Shown here piece by piece: positions 33,743-43,455 of a stretch of 64,000 nt of DNA (position 1 is the first letter of the stretch; the number at the start of each line of letters is the position of its first letter). Both the position numbers and the translations under genes were made by a program. Origin of the DNA: Microbacterium sp. CBA3102 (GTDB taxonomy: Bacteria; Actinomycetota; Actinomycetes; Actinomycetales; Microbacteriaceae); assembly GCF_007954505.1 (NCBI RefSeq), contig NZ_CP042412.1:3658001-3722000 (forward strand). Direction: 5' to 3'. The notes beneath the pieces were generated by a model, which was not told where the DNA came from, made no database searches, and worked only from the letters and a program-made list of their open reading frames with translations.

Positions 33743-35566
33743 TCAGCCGATCTCCTCGGTGAGTTCGAACCAGCGCAGCTCCAGCTCCTCGATCTCGGCC
33801 TGCTGCTCGCTGATCTTCTTCATCCGCTCGCCGAGGCCCTCGTAGTCGGACTGGTCGTGGTCGGCCAGCGCGGTCTTGGCGGCGTTGACCTGCTGCGTGA
33901 GCTTCTGGATGCGCCGCTCGAGGGCCGACACCTCCTTCTGCGCCGTGCGCAGGGCCGCGCCGTCGAGACCTTTGGAGGTGGCGGCGGCCGTCGCGGTCGT
34001 CGCGGCCGTGGCGGTCTGCTTCGGTCCGGTCGAAGACTGCAGGTGGCGCAGCCGCAGGTACTCGTCGACCCCGCCGGGCAGGTGCCGCAGATGCCCGTCC
34101 AGGATCGCGTACTGCTGGTCGGTGACGCGTTCCAGGAAGTAGCGGTCGTGGCTGACGACCAGGAGCGTTCCCGACCAGGAGTCGAGGAGGTCCTCGATCG
34201 CGGCGAGCATGTCGGTGTCGAGGTCGTTGGTCGGCTCGTCGAGGATCAGCACGTTCGGCTGGTCGAGCAGCACGAGCAGGAGCTGCAGGCGACGCTGCTG
34301 CCCACCCGAGAGGTCTTTGACCGGAGTGGAGAGCTGGGCCGAATCGAAGCCGAGCCGCTCGAGCAGCTGACCGGGAGTGAGGTCCTGCGCCTTGGAGCCC
34401 GCTCCCATCGTGTAGGAGGTGCGCAGCCCGGAGATGATCACGCGCACCGGGTCGTTCCAGTGCTGGGTGAGCTCGTCGAGGCGCTGGGTGAGCGTCTGCA
34501 CCTTCACGGTCTTGCCGCGCTTGACCCGACCGACGGTCGGTTCGACCGTGCCGGAGATGAGCCCGAGGAGCGTCGACTTGCCGGCGCCGTTGACACCGAG
34601 GATGCCCGTGCGCTCCCCCGGTGCGATGCGCCACTCGACGTCGCGCAGCACGACCTTCTCGCCGCCGTCCGCCGTCGGGTAGGTCACCCCGACGTCCAGC
34701 AGGTCGACCACGTCCTTGCCGAGGCGCGAGACCGCGAGCGACTGCAGCGACACCTTGTCGCGGATCTCGGGCACATCGGCGATCAGCTCGTTGGCCGCGT
34801 CGATGCGGAACTTCGGCTTGGCCGTGCGGGCGGGAGCGCCGCGACGGAGCCAGGCGAGCTCCTTCTTGGCGAGGTTCTGGCGCTTCGCCTCGGTTGCCGC
34901 CGCCATGCGGTCGCGTTCGACGCGCTGCAGAATGTATGCCGCGTAGCCGCCCTCGAAGGGCTCGACGATCCGGTCGTGCACTTCCCAGGTCTCGGTGCTG
35001 ATCTCGTCGAGGAACCACCGGTCGTGCGTCACGACCATGAGGGCCCCGGCGTTCGGCGACCAGCGCTTCTTGAGATGCCCCGCGAGCCAGGTGATGGCCT
35101 CGACGTCGAGGTGGTTGGTCGGCTCATCCAGCGCGATGACGTCCCAGTCTCCGGTGAGGAGCTTGGCGAGCGACACCCGGCGCCGCTGACCACCGCTGAG
35201 GGAGCCGATCTCCGCATCCCAGGGCAGGTCGGTGAGCAGTCCTTCGATGACGTCGCGGATCCGCGCGTCGCCGGCCCACTCGTACTCCGGGGTGTCCCCG
35301 ACCACTGCGGCGCTGATGGTCAGGTCGTCGGGGAGGGTGTCCGCCTGATCGAGCACACCGATGCGCGTGCCGCCGCGCACGGTGACGCGGCCCGAGTTCG
35401 GTTCCTTGATCCCCGCGAGCATGCCGAGAAGACTCGACTTGCCGTCGCCGTTGCGGCCGACGATGCCGATGCGATCACCCTCTTCGATGCCGAGGGTCAC
35501 GGAGTCGAAGACGACCCTGGTCGGGTATTCGAGATGCAGGGCTTCAGCCCCGAGAAGATGTGCCAT
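33743..35566 (-). CDS. ABC-F family ATP-binding cassette protein (Uup-like)
   Basis: 607-aa soluble protein with two ABC domains and no membrane segments. First Walker A GRNGDGKSS (37-45), signature LSGGQRRRVSLAKLL; second Walker A GVNGAGKST, signature LSGGQQRRLQLLLVL and ILDEPTNDLDTDMLAAIEDLL. An Ala/Thr-rich linker leads to a C-terminal coiled coil (EVSALERRIQKLTQQV onwards) typical of Uup, which acts on ribosomes or DNA structures. ATG 35566 has AAGGAA and a TACCCT box 9 nt upstream, giving a very short leader. Confidence 0.93.
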   Translation of the reverse strand: MAHLLGAEALHLEYPTRVVFDSVTLGIEEGDRIGIVGRNGDGKSSLLGMLAGIKEPNSGRVTVRGGTRIGVLDQADTLPDDLTISAAVVGDTPEYEWAGDARIRDVIEGLLTDLPWDAEIGSLSGGQRRRVSLAKLLTGDWDVIALDEPTNHLDVEAITWLAGHLKKRWSPNAGALMVVTHDRWFLDEISTETWEVHDRIVEPFEGGYAAYILQRVERDRMAAATEAKRQNLAKKELAWLRRGAPARTAKPKFRIDAANELIADVPEIRDKVSLQSLAVSRLGKDVVDLLDVGVTYPTADGGEKVVLRDVEWRIAPGERTGILGVNGAGKSTLLGLISGTVEPTVGRVKRGKTVKVQTLTQRLDELTQHWNDPVRVIISGLRTSYTMGAGSKAQDLTPGQLLERLGFDSAQLSTPVKDLSGGQQRRLQLLLVLLDQPNVLILDEPTNDLDTDMLAAIEDLLDSWSGTLLVVSHDRYFLERVTDQQYAILDGHLRHLPGGVDEYLRLRHLQSSTGPKQTATAATTATAAATSKGLDGAALRTAQKEVSALERRIQKLTQQVNAAKTALADHDQSDYEGLGERMKKISEQQAEIEELELRWFELTEEIG

Positions 35567-35636
35567 GTTCCTTCCAGGGTAGTCGCGCGCGGTCGGCGTG
35601 TTCTCCGACCGGCTCCCCGCGCTCTAAGATCGACGG

Positions 35637-36485
35637 GTGCCGAAGAGTCGCCGGGTGTTCTCCCTTCTGCTCGAGGATCGCAAGGCGAAGCTGGTGCAGT
35701 CGAGAAGGCGGCCCGGTCGCTACGAACTCAGCGTCGACGGAATCCCGCAGTCCGTCGTCTCGATGACCGACCCCACCGATCTCGAATACGACTACACGCA
35801 GCACATCGCCAGAGTGATGGATGCTGCCGCTGAGCCCGGTGCGCCGCTGTTCACCGTGCACCTGGGAGCCGGTGCCCTCACGCTGGCACGCTACGTCGAG
35901 GCCACGCGCGCCGGATCGCCGCAGCTCGTGGTCGAGTTCGAGCCCACCCTCTACGAGGCGGTGATCGCCGCGCTGCCGCTGTCTCCGGGCACCGATCTGC
36001 GCGTCATCTTCGGTGATGCGCGCGCGGTCGCGGACGCGAAGCTTGCCGGCGAGTGGATGGGTGCGCGGTTCACGGTCGTCGATCTCTGGGATGCCGCCGT
36101 CATCCGGCATCGCGTGGCCAGCCAGGAGTTCTATCGCCGCGTCGCCGCGCGCTCCGCCGCGGAGGGAGTCGTGGCGGTCAACCTGCTCGACGGACATCCC
36201 TTCGAGTACTCACGGCGACAGTCAGCCACCCTGCGCACGGTGTTCGACCATGTCGCCGTCGTCCTCGACGCAGAACCGAACGATGACGAAGGCCCGCTCG
36301 GCAACGTCGTCGTCTTCGCAAGCGATGAGCCGCTCGCCGTCGCGACGAACCCCGACCTCCTCGGCGTGCCGCACCCTCATACGCTCCACGGCGACGCACT
36401 GACCTCGTGGATCGCCGGCGCGCGCATCATGACCGATGCGGACGGCACCGACTCCCCCGATCCCGACGATCCGATCTGGGACTAG
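35637..36485 (+). CDS. Spermidine synthase-like methyltransferase-fold protein
   Basis: 282-aa Rossmann-fold protein of the spermidine-synthase-like group found in actinobacteria. Visible: FTVHLGAGALTLARY (SAM/dcSAM-type glycine loop), VVEFEPTLYEAV (acidic residue ending strand 2), VIFGDARAV. No membrane part. The usual catalytic Asp of true spermidine synthases is not clear, so polyamine synthesis is not claimed. GTG 35637 lies 6 nt after TAAGAT (leaderless), divergent from the ABC-F gene. Confidence 0.8.
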   Translation: MPKSRRVFSLLLEDRKAKLVQSRRRPGRYELSVDGIPQSVVSMTDPTDLEYDYTQHIARVMDAAAEPGAPLFTVHLGAGALTLARYVEATRAGSPQLVVEFEPTLYEAVIAALPLSPGTDLRVIFGDARAVADAKLAGEWMGARFTVVDLWDAAVIRHRVASQEFYRRVAARSAAEGVVAVNLLDGHPFEYSRRQSATLRTVFDHVAVVLDAEPNDDEGPLGNVVVFASDEPLAVATNPDLLGVPHPHTLHGDALTSWIAGARIMTDADGTDSPDPDDPIWD

Positions 36486-36587
36486 CGCCACCCGTTGATC
36501 GCGTTCGTCACCGTTTCGTGACCCCGGAGACGTGAATTTCGATCGAGTCCATCTTCGAATGTCGGTGGTCGGTGATGGACTGAAGTC

Positions 36588-37901
36588 ATGACCGCACTGC
36601 TCGACGCGACCGATTCCCAGATGGCGATGCTCGCCGATCTGGTGGCCTCGTTGGAAGCGGCCGAGTCGACCCTGAGCAGCATGCAGGCGGCCCGCGACGG
36701 CATGCTCGCGATGGCCGGACGCCTGGCCGTCGACATCGCCCGCGGCGCCGCCCACCCCGATCACGGCGACATGGCGATCCGCACGGTCGCTGCCGAGATC
36801 GGCGCGGCGCAGCACCTGGGCGACCGCACGATCGAGCGCAAGATGGCCGAGGCCTCGTGGCTCGTCGACCGATTCCCGGCGGTATGGGAGGCGCAGGGCG
36901 AAGGGCGCATCAGTGCCGCGCACTCCCGGGTCATCGTCGAGGCGGGCGCGCATCTCGACGAGGCTGCGGATCGCGCCGCCTACGCCGCGGAGGCCGTGGA
37001 GGTCGCCGTGACGGAATCCCCGAATCGGCTTCGGCGCATCGTGCGGCGTCTTGCCGAGCGGTTCCAGGAGCGCAGTCTCACCGAGCGGCATCGCGATGCC
37101 CACGAGCTGCGCCGCGTGTGGGTGAAGGACCTTGACGACGGGATGGCCGAGCTGGGGGCGCGCGGACCCGCGGTCCTCCTGCACGGCATGCTCGACCGGC
37201 TGTCGCAGATGGCGCATGCGGTGAAAGAGGAGAACGCGCGAGCGGCACAGGACGCTTCGGCCGCCGGACTCCCCGCCGACGACCGCACGGTCGATCAGTT
37301 GCGCGCCGATCTGCTCGCCGACCTCGTTCTCACAGGATCCCCCGCGGGCCATGACACGGCGGACAGCCTGCTGGGCGAGGTCCGCGCCCGCGTCGAGGTC
37401 ACGGTGCCGGTGCTCACTCTGATGGACGATGACGCTCCGACGACCTCATCACCGGCCGAGCTCGACGGAACGATCCCCATCGACGTCACGACCGCTCGCA
37501 CGCTGGCAGGTTCCGCGACCGGCTGGGACCGCGTGCTGACGCATCCGATCTCTGGCGAAATGCTCGCTGTCGACCGCTACCGCCCGAGTGAGCATCTCCG
37601 GCGGCATCTCCGCGCGCGGGACCAGCGGTGCCGGTTTCCCGGATGCGGGATCACGGCGCGCAAGTGCGACCTCGACCACAATCATGCGGCCTCGACCGGA
37701 GGGGCGACCGCCCACGGAAACCTTGCCGCCTTCTGCCGACGACATCACATGCTCACACACCACTCCCCCTGGCACGTCGACCAGACCTCGGGCGGCGTGC
37801 TGGAGTGGACGAGCCCGACCGGTCGCACGTACATCGACCGGCCGCCTCCGCAGAACACGGTGACCTTCACGAGTGCCGATCCGGTGACCGCACCGTTCTG
37901 A
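36588..37901 (+). CDS. DUF222/HNH endonuclease domain protein (13E12-like family)
   Basis: 437-aa protein. The N-terminal 330 residues are the helical DUF222 domain. The C-terminal HNH motif is RDQRCRFPGCG, CDLDHNHAASTGG, NLAAFCRRHHMLTH, with two Cys/His pairs and the catalytic His of DHNH intact. These genes occur in multiple copies in many actinobacteria and their function is unknown. ATG 36588 follows TGGACT by 6 nt. A single gene bounded downstream by a terminator hairpin. No flanking repeats were seen here. Confidence 0.9.
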   Translation: MTALLDATDSQMAMLADLVASLEAAESTLSSMQAARDGMLAMAGRLAVDIARGAAHPDHGDMAIRTVAAEIGAAQHLGDRTIERKMAEASWLVDRFPAVWEAQGEGRISAAHSRVIVEAGAHLDEAADRAAYAAEAVEVAVTESPNRLRRIVRRLAERFQERSLTERHRDAHELRRVWVKDLDDGMAELGARGPAVLLHGMLDRLSQMAHAVKEENARAAQDASAAGLPADDRTVDQLRADLLADLVLTGSPAGHDTADSLLGEVRARVEVTVPVLTLMDDDAPTTSSPAELDGTIPIDVTTARTLAGSATGWDRVLTHPISGEMLAVDRYRPSEHLRRHLRARDQRCRFPGCGITARKCDLDHNHAASTGGATAHGNLAAFCRRHHMLTHHSPWHVDQTSGGVLEWTSPTGRTYIDRPPPQNTVTFTSADPVTAPF

Positions 37902-37933
37902 GCGCCTCCCGGGCATGTGCACCGGTTGAACGA

Positions 37934-37967
37934 CGAACCGCCCGGACCCGAGGGCCCGGACGGTTCG
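37934..37967. terminator. Bidirectional terminator between DUF222/HNH gene and chvE
   Basis: Near-perfect stem (CGAACCG-CCCGG against CCGGACGGTTCG, one mismatch) between two convergent genes. Confidence 0.7.
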
Positions 37968-37996
37968 CGTATCCGTGAGGATGTGTGCCGTGCGAG

Positions 37997-39112
37997 TTAC
38001 TGGTACGACTTCACGATCTCGAGGAGGCTCGGGACGTTGGCGTATGCCTCTGCCGCGTTCTCCTTGGTCACGATGATCGGGTCGAGCAGGTAAGCCGGAA
38101 CGACCTTCACGCCGTTGTCGTACTGCTCGGTGTCGTTGACGTCGACCTCTTCACCCTTCTGGAGCTGGCCGACCATCTTGATCGACTGCTCGACGAGGAG
38201 CGTGGTGTCCTTGTTGATCGTGGAGTACTGGATGCCCTCCATGATCGACTTCACCGACTCGACCTCGGAGTCCTGACCCGTGACCACCGGGACCGGCTTT
38301 CCGGCTTGCTGCACCGAGGTGATGATGGCGCGAGCGAGCGTGTCGTTCGGCGAGAGGACGCCGTCGAGCGTCTCGGAGCTGTACGTCGAGGTGAGGATCG
38401 AGTCCATGCGACGCTGGGCGTTCTCGGCCTTCCAGCCCTCGGTCGCCGTCTGGGCGATCTCGGTCTGGCCGGAGACGACGTTGAGCGTGCCGTCGTCGAT
38501 CTTCGGCTGGAGCACGTCCATCGCGCCGTTGAAGAACACAGCGGAGTTCGCGTCATCCGGCGAGCCCGAGAACAGCTCGATGTTGTACGGAGCCTCGTGT
38601 CCCGCACGCTCGGCGAGTCCATCGAGCAGAGCCTGGCCCTGCAGCTGACCGACCTTGAAGTTGTCGAACGCGACGTAGTAGTCGACGGCCTCCGTGTTCT
38701 CGATCAGACGGTCATAGGCGATGACGGTCACGCCCGCGTCACGAGCGGCCTCGACCTGCGTGGCGAGCTGCTTGCCGTCCTTCGCACCGATGATGATGAC
38801 CTTGGCGCCACCGGTGACCATCGCCTGGATCTGGTTCTGCTGCTCCGCGACCGTGTTGCTGGCGGGCGCGTACTGCACGTCCGCCTTGAAGCCGGCCTTC
38901 TTGAGACCGTCCGTGAACAGCTGACCGGCGAGGACCCAGTTCTCCGAGGTCTTGTCCGGAAGGGCGACACCGATCGTGGCGTCAGCGGCGAAACCCTTGG
39001 CCTCGTCCCCCGATCCCGAGTCCGTGCCACCGCCGCGCTCCGAGGAGCAGCCGGTGAGGGCGAAGGCGCCCGCGACGACAAGCGCTGTCGCCGACAGAAG
39101 AATCTTCTTCAT
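37997..39112 (-). CDS. chvE: Multiple-sugar ABC transporter substrate-binding lipoprotein
   Basis: 371-aa periplasmic-binding-protein-like receptor of the ChvE type. Signal peptide with lipobox LTGC (Cys22 in MKKILLSATALVVAGAFALTGC), then the type I sugar-binding fold (IGVALPDKTSENWVLAGQLF, VIIIGAKDGKQLATQVEAARDAG, VIAYDRLI, VTGQDSEVESVKSI). ChvE-type receptors bind aldoses such as galactose, xylose, glucose or arabinose; ligand not determined. ATG 39112 with a weak AGAGA site. Last gene of the mmsA-mmsB-chvE operon, 61 nt after the permease. Confidence 0.93.
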   Translation of the reverse strand: MKKILLSATALVVAGAFALTGCSSERGGGTDSGSGDEAKGFAADATIGVALPDKTSENWVLAGQLFTDGLKKAGFKADVQYAPASNTVAEQQNQIQAMVTGGAKVIIIGAKDGKQLATQVEAARDAGVTVIAYDRLIENTEAVDYYVAFDNFKVGQLQGQALLDGLAERAGHEAPYNIELFSGSPDDANSAVFFNGAMDVLQPKIDDGTLNVVSGQTEIAQTATEGWKAENAQRRMDSILTSTYSSETLDGVLSPNDTLARAIITSVQQAGKPVPVVTGQDSEVESVKSIMEGIQYSTINKDTTLLVEQSIKMVGQLQKGEEVDVNDTEQYDNGVKVVPAYLLDPIIVTKENAAEAYANVPSLLEIVKSYQ

Positions 39113-39173
39113 GTGATCTCTTTCTCTGGTGTGTGAAGGTCGTGTCACGCGAGCGCGCGCGAAGCGACCTCTC

Positions 39174-40544
39174 CTAACCGCGCGTCTCGTCGACGGCGGG
39201 GGCTTCGTACTTCTGGCTGGTGGGATAGTTCGTCTTGGTCGGATCGAACGTGTCGGTGGCCGGATCCTGCTTGCGTCCGAATCGACGCGTCAGGAAGCCG
39301 ATGATCGACGGGCGACCCTGCTGCTTGTTCCACACGTCGACACCGACGGCGAACAGGAGCACCAGACCCTTGATCATCGACACCACGTCGGCGCCGGCGC
39401 CGAGCAGGGCGAGGCCGTTGTTCAGGAACGCCATGACGAGACCACCGATGATCGACCCGATCACGGTTCCGATACCGCCCGAGACGGCCGCGCCACCGAT
39501 GAAGACCGAGGCGATCGCATCCAGCTCCCAGCCGTTGCCGTCCTGCGGGCCGGAGGCCGTCGCCCTGGCGACGTAGATCATGCCGGCCAGCGACGCGAGC
39601 ACCGACATGTTCATCATCACGAAGAAGTCGACCCAGCGGTCCTTCACACCCGACAGGCGCGCGGCCTGCCGGTTGCCACCGACCGCGTAGATGTGACGAC
39701 CGAAGACCGTGTTGTTCGTGATGAACGAGTAGAGGATCACCAGGGCGAGCAGGATGATGCCCGAGATCGGGAAGCTGGTCCCCTCACGCCCGGTGGCGAA
39801 CAGCCAGCCCGCGATCAGGATCACGGCCGAGATGAGCACGACCTTGGTGACACTCACCCACAGCGGCGCCGTCTCGGCCCCCATCTTGTGCTGCACGCGC
39901 CGGGTGCGGATCTCCCAGAACACGATCCATGCGACGCCCAGCAGCGCGAGCAGCATGGTGAACACGTTGAACGGCACGGGGATGAACGGCAGCTCGGGGA
40001 GGTACCCGGCACCGATGACCTTGAAGCCCTGCGGCACGGGAACGGACTGCGAGTCACCGACCCACTGGTTCGCACCGCGGAAGAACAGCATGCCCGCCAG
40101 CGTCACGATGAACGCCGGCACCCCGACATAGGCGACCCAGAACCCCTGCCACGCACCGACCAGCACGCCGACCCCGAGGCCCAGCAGCACACCGAGCGGC
40201 CAGGGGAGGTTCCAGTCGGCCATGGCCTTCGCGACCACGATGCCGGTGAACGCGGCCACCGACCCCACCGAGAGGTCGATGTGGCCCATGATGATGACCA
40301 TCACCATGCCGATCGCGAGGATCAGGATGTACGAGTACTGGTTGACGACGTTGATCAGGTTGCCCGAGGACAGCGTGAGACCCGTGCCCTTGACGATCCA
40401 GGTCAGCACCTGGAAGACGACGAGGATGACGACGAGGCTGCCGAGGATGCCGAACTGGCGGAGGGTCGACTGACCGCCTCCGAACATCTTCGTGATGTCC
40501 TTGAAGTGGAAGCCGCGCTTCGTTGCGGTGGTGTCGGTGGTCAT
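39174..40544 (-). CDS. mmsB: Multiple monosaccharide ABC transporter permease
   Basis: 456-aa permease of the BPD_transp_2 (RbsC-like) family with about 11 to 12 helices. Family motifs: [71 protein letters not shown]. The long form with the extra helices near residues 200-280 is typical of GguB/MmsB. Start ATG 40544 overlaps the ATPase stop by 4 nt. The C-terminal 40 residues are a hydrophilic cytoplasmic tail. Confidence 0.95.
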   Translation of the reverse strand: MTTDTTATKRGFHFKDITKMFGGGQSTLRQFGILGSLVVILVVFQVLTWIVKGTGLTLSSGNLINVVNQYSYILILAIGMVMVIIMGHIDLSVGSVAAFTGIVVAKAMADWNLPWPLGVLLGLGVGVLVGAWQGFWVAYVGVPAFIVTLAGMLFFRGANQWVGDSQSVPVPQGFKVIGAGYLPELPFIPVPFNVFTMLLALLGVAWIVFWEIRTRRVQHKMGAETAPLWVSVTKVVLISAVILIAGWLFATGREGTSFPISGIILLALVILYSFITNNTVFGRHIYAVGGNRQAARLSGVKDRWVDFFVMMNMSVLASLAGMIYVARATASGPQDGNGWELDAIASVFIGGAAVSGGIGTVIGSIIGGLVMAFLNNGLALLGAGADVVSMIKGLVLLFAVGVDVWNKQQGRPSIIGFLTRRFGRKQDPATDTFDPTKTNYPTSQKYEAPAVDETRG

Positions 40545-42109
40545 GCGGTTGCTTTCTGGGTCGCGGAGGTCATGCTGCGCATGAGGTCCTCAGGTGTCGC
40601 CTGATCGGCCGGGATGCAGTCGGTGACCCGACCTTCGAAGACGGTGTAGATGCGGTCGGAGATGCCCAGGAGCTCAGGAAGCTCGCTCGAGATGACGATG
40701 ACGCCCTTGCCCTGCGCCGCGAGCTCGTTGATGATCGCGTAGATCTCGTACTTCGCACCGACGTCGATACCGCGGGTGGGCTCGTCGAGGATCAGCAGGT
40801 CGGGGTCGGTGAACATCCACTTCGCCAGGACGACCTTCTGCTGATTGCCGCCGGAGAGTTTGCCGACGCCCTCTTCGACCGACGGGGTCTTGATGCGAAG
40901 GGCCTTGCGATAGTCCTCGGCCACGGCGAACTCGGCGCGCGCATCGACGACGCCGCGCTTGGCGATCTTCGAGAGCTTCGCGGCGACCACCGACCTCTTG
41001 ATCGTGTCGAGCAGGTTGAGCCCGAGCACCTTGCGGTCCTCGCTCACGTAGGCGAGGCCGTGCTTGATCGCCGACGCCACGTCGGGCAGCACGACTTCCT
41101 GGCCGTCCTTGATCAGTGTGCCCGAGAGGAACGTGCCGTAGGAGCGGCCGAACAGGCTCATCGCGAACTCGGTGCGCCCCGCGCCCATGAGTCCCGCGAT
41201 GCCGACGACCTCGCCGCGCCGGACGGTGATGTTCGACCCCTTCACGACCATGCGCTCCGGGACGGTCGGGTGCTGCACCCACCAGTCCTTGACCTCGAAG
41301 AACACCTCGCCGATCTCGGGCGTGCGATCCGGGTAGCGGCTCTCCAACGACCGACCGACCATGCCGCGGATGATCCGGTCCTCGTTGATCTCGCCACGGG
41401 AGATGTCGAGCGTCTCGACCGTGCGACCGTCGCGGATGATCGTGATCTCGTCGGCGATCTGCTCGATCTCATTGAGCTTGTGGCTGATCATGATCGACGC
41501 GATGCCCTTGGCCTTGAGCCCGAGGATCAGGTCGAGCAGGTGCTGCGAGTCGTTCTCGTTCAGGGCGGCGGTCGGCTCGTCGAGGATCAGCAGCTTGACG
41601 TCCTTGTTGAGCGCCTTCGCGATCTCGATCAGCTGCTGCTTGCCGACACCGAGCGTCTTGATCTGCGCATCCGGGTCCTCATTCAGGCCCACGCGGGCGA
41701 GCAGCTCGATCGTGCGCTCTTTCTGGGCCTGCCAGTCGATGCGTCCGCCGCGCTGGATCTCGTTGCCGAGGAAGATGTTCTCGGTGACGGACAGCTCGGG
41801 GATCAGCGCGAGTTCCTGGTGGATGATCGCGATGCCCGCCTGCTCGCTGGCGACGATGTCCTTGAACCTCTGCTCCTGGCCGTAGAGCAGGATCTCCCCC
41901 TCGTAGGTCCCGTAGGGGTAGACCCCGGAGAGGACCTTCATCAGAGTCGACTTCCCCGCGCCGTTCTCGCCGCAGATGGCGTGGATCTCGCCGGCGCGGA
42001 CGGTGATCGAGACGTCGGCGAGCGCCTTGACGCCCGGGAACTCCTTGGTGATGCTGCGCATCTCCAGGATGGGGCCTGACACGGTAGGCAACGTTGCTGT
42101 GGTGCTCAC
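40541..42109 (-). CDS. mmsA: Multiple monosaccharide ABC transporter ATP-binding protein
   Basis: 522-aa double ABC ATPase of the sugar importer. First domain Walker [10 protein letters not shown], then [27 protein letters not shown]. Second half carries the degenerate loop GLMGAGRTE and signature [16 protein letters not shown] with [22 protein letters not shown] 42109 is preceded by AAGGAAG, and homology starts at [13 protein letters not shown]; longer in-frame starts run through the promoter and operator. First gene of the operon. Confidence 0.95.
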   Translation of the reverse strand: MSTTATLPTVSGPILEMRSITKEFPGVKALADVSITVRAGEIHAICGENGAGKSTLMKVLSGVYPYGTYEGEILLYGQEQRFKDIVASEQAGIAIIHQELALIPELSVTENIFLGNEIQRGGRIDWQAQKERTIELLARVGLNEDPDAQIKTLGVGKQQLIEIAKALNKDVKLLILDEPTAALNENDSQHLLDLILGLKAKGIASIMISHKLNEIEQIADEITIIRDGRTVETLDISRGEINEDRIIRGMVGRSLESRYPDRTPEIGEVFFEVKDWWVQHPTVPERMVVKGSNITVRRGEVVGIAGLMGAGRTEFAMSLFGRSYGTFLSGTLIKDGQEVVLPDVASAIKHGLAYVSEDRKVLGLNLLDTIKRSVVAAKLSKIAKRGVVDARAEFAVAEDYRKALRIKTPSVEEGVGKLSGGNQQKVVLAKWMFTDPDLLILDEPTRGIDVGAKYEIYAIINELAAQGKGVIVISSELPELLGISDRIYTVFEGRVTDCIPADQATPEDLMRSMTSATQKATA

Positions 42110-42140
42110 GGATCTTCCTTGCGACGTGCGGTCACCTTCG

Positions 42141-42156
42141 ATGTGACCGTTCACAT
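42141..42156 (-). promoter_or_regulatory. LacI-type operator at the mmsA promoter
   Basis: ATGTGA-CCGT-TCACAT: perfect 6-bp inverted arms with a 4-bp centre. It lies just downstream of the -10 box (about +2 to +17). An almost identical site precedes the lacI-family gene. Confidence 0.7.
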
Positions 42157-42164
42157 TGAAATAC

Positions 42165-42193
42165 ATCGTCCACTCACGACGAAGCGCTGTCAA
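42165..42193 (-). promoter_or_regulatory. Promoter of mmsA-mmsB-chvE
   Basis: Minus-strand -35 TTGACA (42188-42193) and -10 GACGAT (42165-42170) with a 17-nt spacer. The expected start near 42158 puts the operator at the start of the transcript. Confidence 0.65.
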
Positions 42194-42323
42194 GTCCGCT
42201 CCGGCATTTCGGATACCGACCGTGACCCCACCGCGACCCACGCGATCCCACGTCTCCAGGCGAGGCCAGGGATCGAAAGGATTCGATGATCTCGAACGTC
42301 GCGCGGAGCGCGGTACGAACCCG

Positions 42324-43337
42324 TCAGCGAGCGGCGGCGGACTCGCGCGCGCGCAGGACCGTCTGCAAGGGGCCGAACGCCGGGGCTTCCTCGCCGCGGA
42401 TCTGTGCGAGGAGGATCCGCACGGCGCGCCGGCCCAGCTCGGGGAAGTCCTGATGAACCGTGCTCAGTGTGGGAGCCACATGCGCGGCGACCGGGATGTC
42501 GTCGAACCCGATCACGCTCACGTCGTGCGGCACACGGAGTCCGGCGTCGCGGAAGCCGTGCATGAGCCCGATCGCCATCAGGTCGTTGGCAGCGAACACC
42601 GCCGTGAAGTCCCGCCGTCGCGAGAGCTCCTTGCCCGCGAAGTACCCGAAGTCGGCGGTCCAGTCCCCACGGATCGGCGGGAACGTCGGCAGATCCGCCT
42701 CACGCAGACCGTCGAGGTAGCCGCGCATGCGCGACTCCGCCTCGATCCAGTCCTGCGGGCCCGCGAGGTGCAGGATGTCGCTGTGGCCGAGGGAGATCAG
42801 ATGCTCCGTGGCCGCCCGGGCCCCCGCCACCTGATCCGCCGACAGGCTCACCCCGTCGGATCCCGACGCGGTCTGCAGCGTGACGAAAGGCATGTCCACC
42901 GACATACCGCGGAGGACATGGAACACACGCACCTGCGGGGCGAGCACCACGATGCCGTCCACCTGCTCGCGCGCCAGCTGGCGCACCGCATTGCCGATCG
43001 CCTCCGGCGTCGTCGCCGGGAGGTTGAGGGTCGAGACCGCGTAGCCTTCCTCGCGCGCCGCATCCTCGATGCCCGCGATCGAGGAGGTCGGCCCGAACTC
43101 CCCGATCGTCGCGGACAGGATCCCGAGCACATTCGACTTGCTGGTCACCAAAGCGCGGGCGGCGAGGTTCGGCCGATAGTCGAGCACGGAGATCGCGTCG
43201 AGGACCTTGGCCTTCGTCTCGGGGCGGATGCTCGGGTGGTCGTTCAGGACGCGGGAGACCGTCTGATGAGACACCCCGGCGAGGCGGGCGACATCGCGGA
43301 TGCTCGGCTGCCGCGCACGCTCGGCTGCACTGGACAT
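42324..43337 (-). CDS. LacI family transcriptional regulator
   Basis: 337-aa repressor. N-terminal helix-turn-helix [21 protein letters not shown] and hinge [14 protein letters not shown], followed by the type I periplasmic-binding-like sugar-sensing domain ([44 protein letters not shown]). ATG 43337 has a GAGGAGG site. It lies directly upstream of the sugar importer in the same direction, and matching palindromes occur at both promoters, so it probably represses the importer and itself. Effector sugar unknown. Confidence 0.94.
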   Translation of the reverse strand: MSSAAERARQPSIRDVARLAGVSHQTVSRVLNDHPSIRPETKAKVLDAISVLDYRPNLAARALVTSKSNVLGILSATIGEFGPTSSIAGIEDAAREEGYAVSTLNLPATTPEAIGNAVRQLAREQVDGIVVLAPQVRVFHVLRGMSVDMPFVTLQTASGSDGVSLSADQVAGARAATEHLISLGHSDILHLAGPQDWIEAESRMRGYLDGLREADLPTFPPIRGDWTADFGYFAGKELSRRRDFTAVFAANDLMAIGLMHGFRDAGLRVPHDVSVIGFDDIPVAAHVAPTLSTVHQDFPELGRRAVRILLAQIRGEEAPAFGPLQTVLRARESAAAR

Positions 43338-43352
43338 CAGGTGCCTCCTCGC

Positions 43353-43368
43353 GTGTGCACGGTCACAT
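43353..43368 (-). promoter_or_regulatory. LacI-type operator at the regulator's own promoter
   Basis: GTGTGC-ACGG-TCACAT matches the reverse complement of the mmsA operator (ATGTGA-ACGG-TCACAT) in 14 of 16 positions and lies about +3 to +18 from the predicted start. Confidence 0.6.
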
Positions 43369-43377
43369 CGTCACTTC

Positions 43378-43383
43378 ATTATG
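43378..43383 (-). promoter_or_regulatory. -10 box of the lacI-family gene
   Basis: CATAAT on the minus strand, 41 nt before the ribosome-binding site-start region, one mismatch from TATAAT. No strong -35 was seen. Confidence 0.5.
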
Positions 43384-43455
43384 TCTGCCGGGGCGCGCAG
43401 GTGCATCTTTCGAGCACGGTCGCTGCGCAGGACGGTCGTCCGCGGGCACCGTCGG

